Part shown: one piece after another, positions 63,468 to 64,000 of the stretch
Layout of the letters: each line of letters begins with the position of its first letter
How positions within the stretch are numbered: position 1 is the stretch's first letter
Assembly: GCF_000621725.1 (NCBI RefSeq)
Contig: NZ_JHXM01000014.1
Span: 62,001 to 126,000 of the forward strand
Length of the DNA stretch: 64,000 nucleotides
Origin: Xylanibacter brevis ATCC 19188
GTDB taxonomy: Bacteria > Bacteroidota > Bacteroidia > Bacteroidales > Bacteroidaceae
Reading direction: 5' to 3'
The notes under the pieces: model-generated
Told to the model about the DNA's origin: nothing
Database searches by the model: none
The model's input: only the letters and a program-made list of their open reading frames with translations
Program-made: the position numbers and the translations under genes

Positions 63468-64000
63468 ATGAAGCAACCTGTACTGCACAATTATCATATG
63501 GGCGAAGGTGTCACTGCCTTCAGCACCACACGCCAAGGGGGCTATAGCGAGGGGCGCTATGGCGAGTTCAACATCAACCGCTACTGCGGCGACAGCGAGG
63601 AGGCCATAGGCCGCAACCGCCAGGCGCTCACCCAACTGCTGGGCATTGACGATGCCCACCTGCTGATGCCTCATCAGGTGCACCTCACGGAGATAGCCGT
63701 GGTAGGCAATGATTTAAACATGAATCTGGAGGGCTACGACGCCTTGATGACCGACGTAGCGGGGGTGTGCATCGGTGTGAGCACGGCCGACTGTATTCCC
63801 GTGCTGCTCTACGACCGCCGTCAGCGGGCCGTCTGTGCCATTCATGCCGGATGGCGTGGCACCGTGAAGCGAATCACCGAGAAGGCTGTGGCACGTATGA
63901 CGGCCGTCTATGGCACCCAGCCACAAGACGTCATCGCACAGATAGGTCCCGGCATCCATCTGGACAGCTTCGAGGTGGGCGACGAAGTTTATGATGCCTT
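63468..64000 (+). CDS. pgeF: YfiH/PgeF-family (polyphenol oxidase/LACC1-like) protein, 3' truncated
   Basis: The frame starts MKQPVLHNYHMGEGVTAFST and stays open to the window end, giving 177 residues. Family motifs are GEFNINRYCGDSEEAIGRNR, LLMPHQVHLTEIAVV, GVSTADCIPVLLYD and VCAIHAGWRGTVKRI. The zinc ligands are the His of PHQVH, the Cys of TADC and the His of AIHAGW. Members act as purine nucleoside phosphorylase/adenosine deaminase-type enzymes or edit misincorporated L-Ser in peptidoglycan (PgeF). Which role holds here cannot be told. The gene has its own promoter, and its end lies beyond the window. Confidence 0.88.
   Translation, partial: MKQPVLHNYHMGEGVTAFSTTRQGGYSEGRYGEFNINRYCGDSEEAIGRNRQALTQLLGIDDAHLLMPHQVHLTEIAVVGNDLNMNLEGYDALMTDVAGVCIGVSTADCIPVLLYDRRQRAVCAIHAGWRGTVKRITEKAVARMTAVYGTQPQDVIAQIGPGIHLDSFEVGDEVYDA

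Noticed and set aside
1-64000. tRNA or rRNA genes, transposases, integrases
   Set aside because: None was seen in the intergenic stretches on either strand.

Overview
This window looks like a chromosomal segment of a Prevotella-type member of the Bacteroidales. The evidence is the -7 box TAnnTTTG with TTG/TTTG about 19-20 bp upstream at several genes, a SusC/SusD polysaccharide locus with a hybrid two-component regulator, tandem fimbrillin lipoproteins, families typical of the phylum (DUF2851, DUF6242, DUF6089, WbqC), and the Bacteroidales-style gene orders dapB-lepB-lepB-wbqC and uppS-bamA-ompH-murI.

Layout. 1-16662: nine same-strand fimbrillin-family surface proteins (the first cut by the window edge), tightly packed and probably one operon. 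Eight show an N-terminal lipobox, then an Arg in a T-R or S-R-R context 29-34 residues later, as expected for a maturation site. Four also carry large beta-rich or GLUG-like C-terminal regions. 16694-17906: an OB-fold protein and xanthine phosphoribosyltransferase. 17939-18129: an ordered array of nine short palindromes at an exact 22-bp spacing. 18291-21651: secreted GH92 mannosidase and a CE1-like esterase. 21735-24041 (minus): secreted endonuclease/exonuclease/phosphatase-fold protein and a DUF2851 protein. 24148-30023: dapB, two signal peptidase I genes (the second lacking the catalytic Ser and Lys), a WbqC-like gene and a GH2 beta-galactosidase-like enzyme. 30173-32673: upp (minus) and pckA (plus). 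32820-34805: a lipoprotein-type TPR histidine kinase. 34920-35085: a candidate small RNA. 35238-44558: an envelope biogenesis run (DUF6242 lipoprotein, DUF6089, uppS, bamA, three ompH/skp paralogues, murI, GH3 NagZ-like lipoprotein).

44559-45683 is 1.1 kb without a credible gene but dense in structure: a terminator, a second 22-bp palindrome array, a MITE-like element, a long hairpin and direct repeats. 45684-59224 (minus) is a polysaccharide utilisation locus: an ELWxTDGT-repeat secreted protein, SusC, SusD, a surface lipoprotein, a sialidase/GH93-like enzyme with a CBM9-like domain, and a hybrid two-component regulator as last gene. 59429-63362 (minus) holds an M6 metalloprotease, an EamA transporter and a PreA-like dihydropyrimidine dehydrogenase. 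A YfiH/PgeF-type gene runs off the right edge.

The most unusual signal is the pair of intergenic arrays at 17939-18129 and 44715-45011. Palindromic units of 9-21 bp recur every 22 bp, and the arms change in concert between units so that dyad symmetry is kept. I do not recognise this as a named element. Other points of interest are the catalytically dead signal peptidase paralogue, the candidate sRNA, and a GTGAGA-type repeat shared by three intergenic sites.
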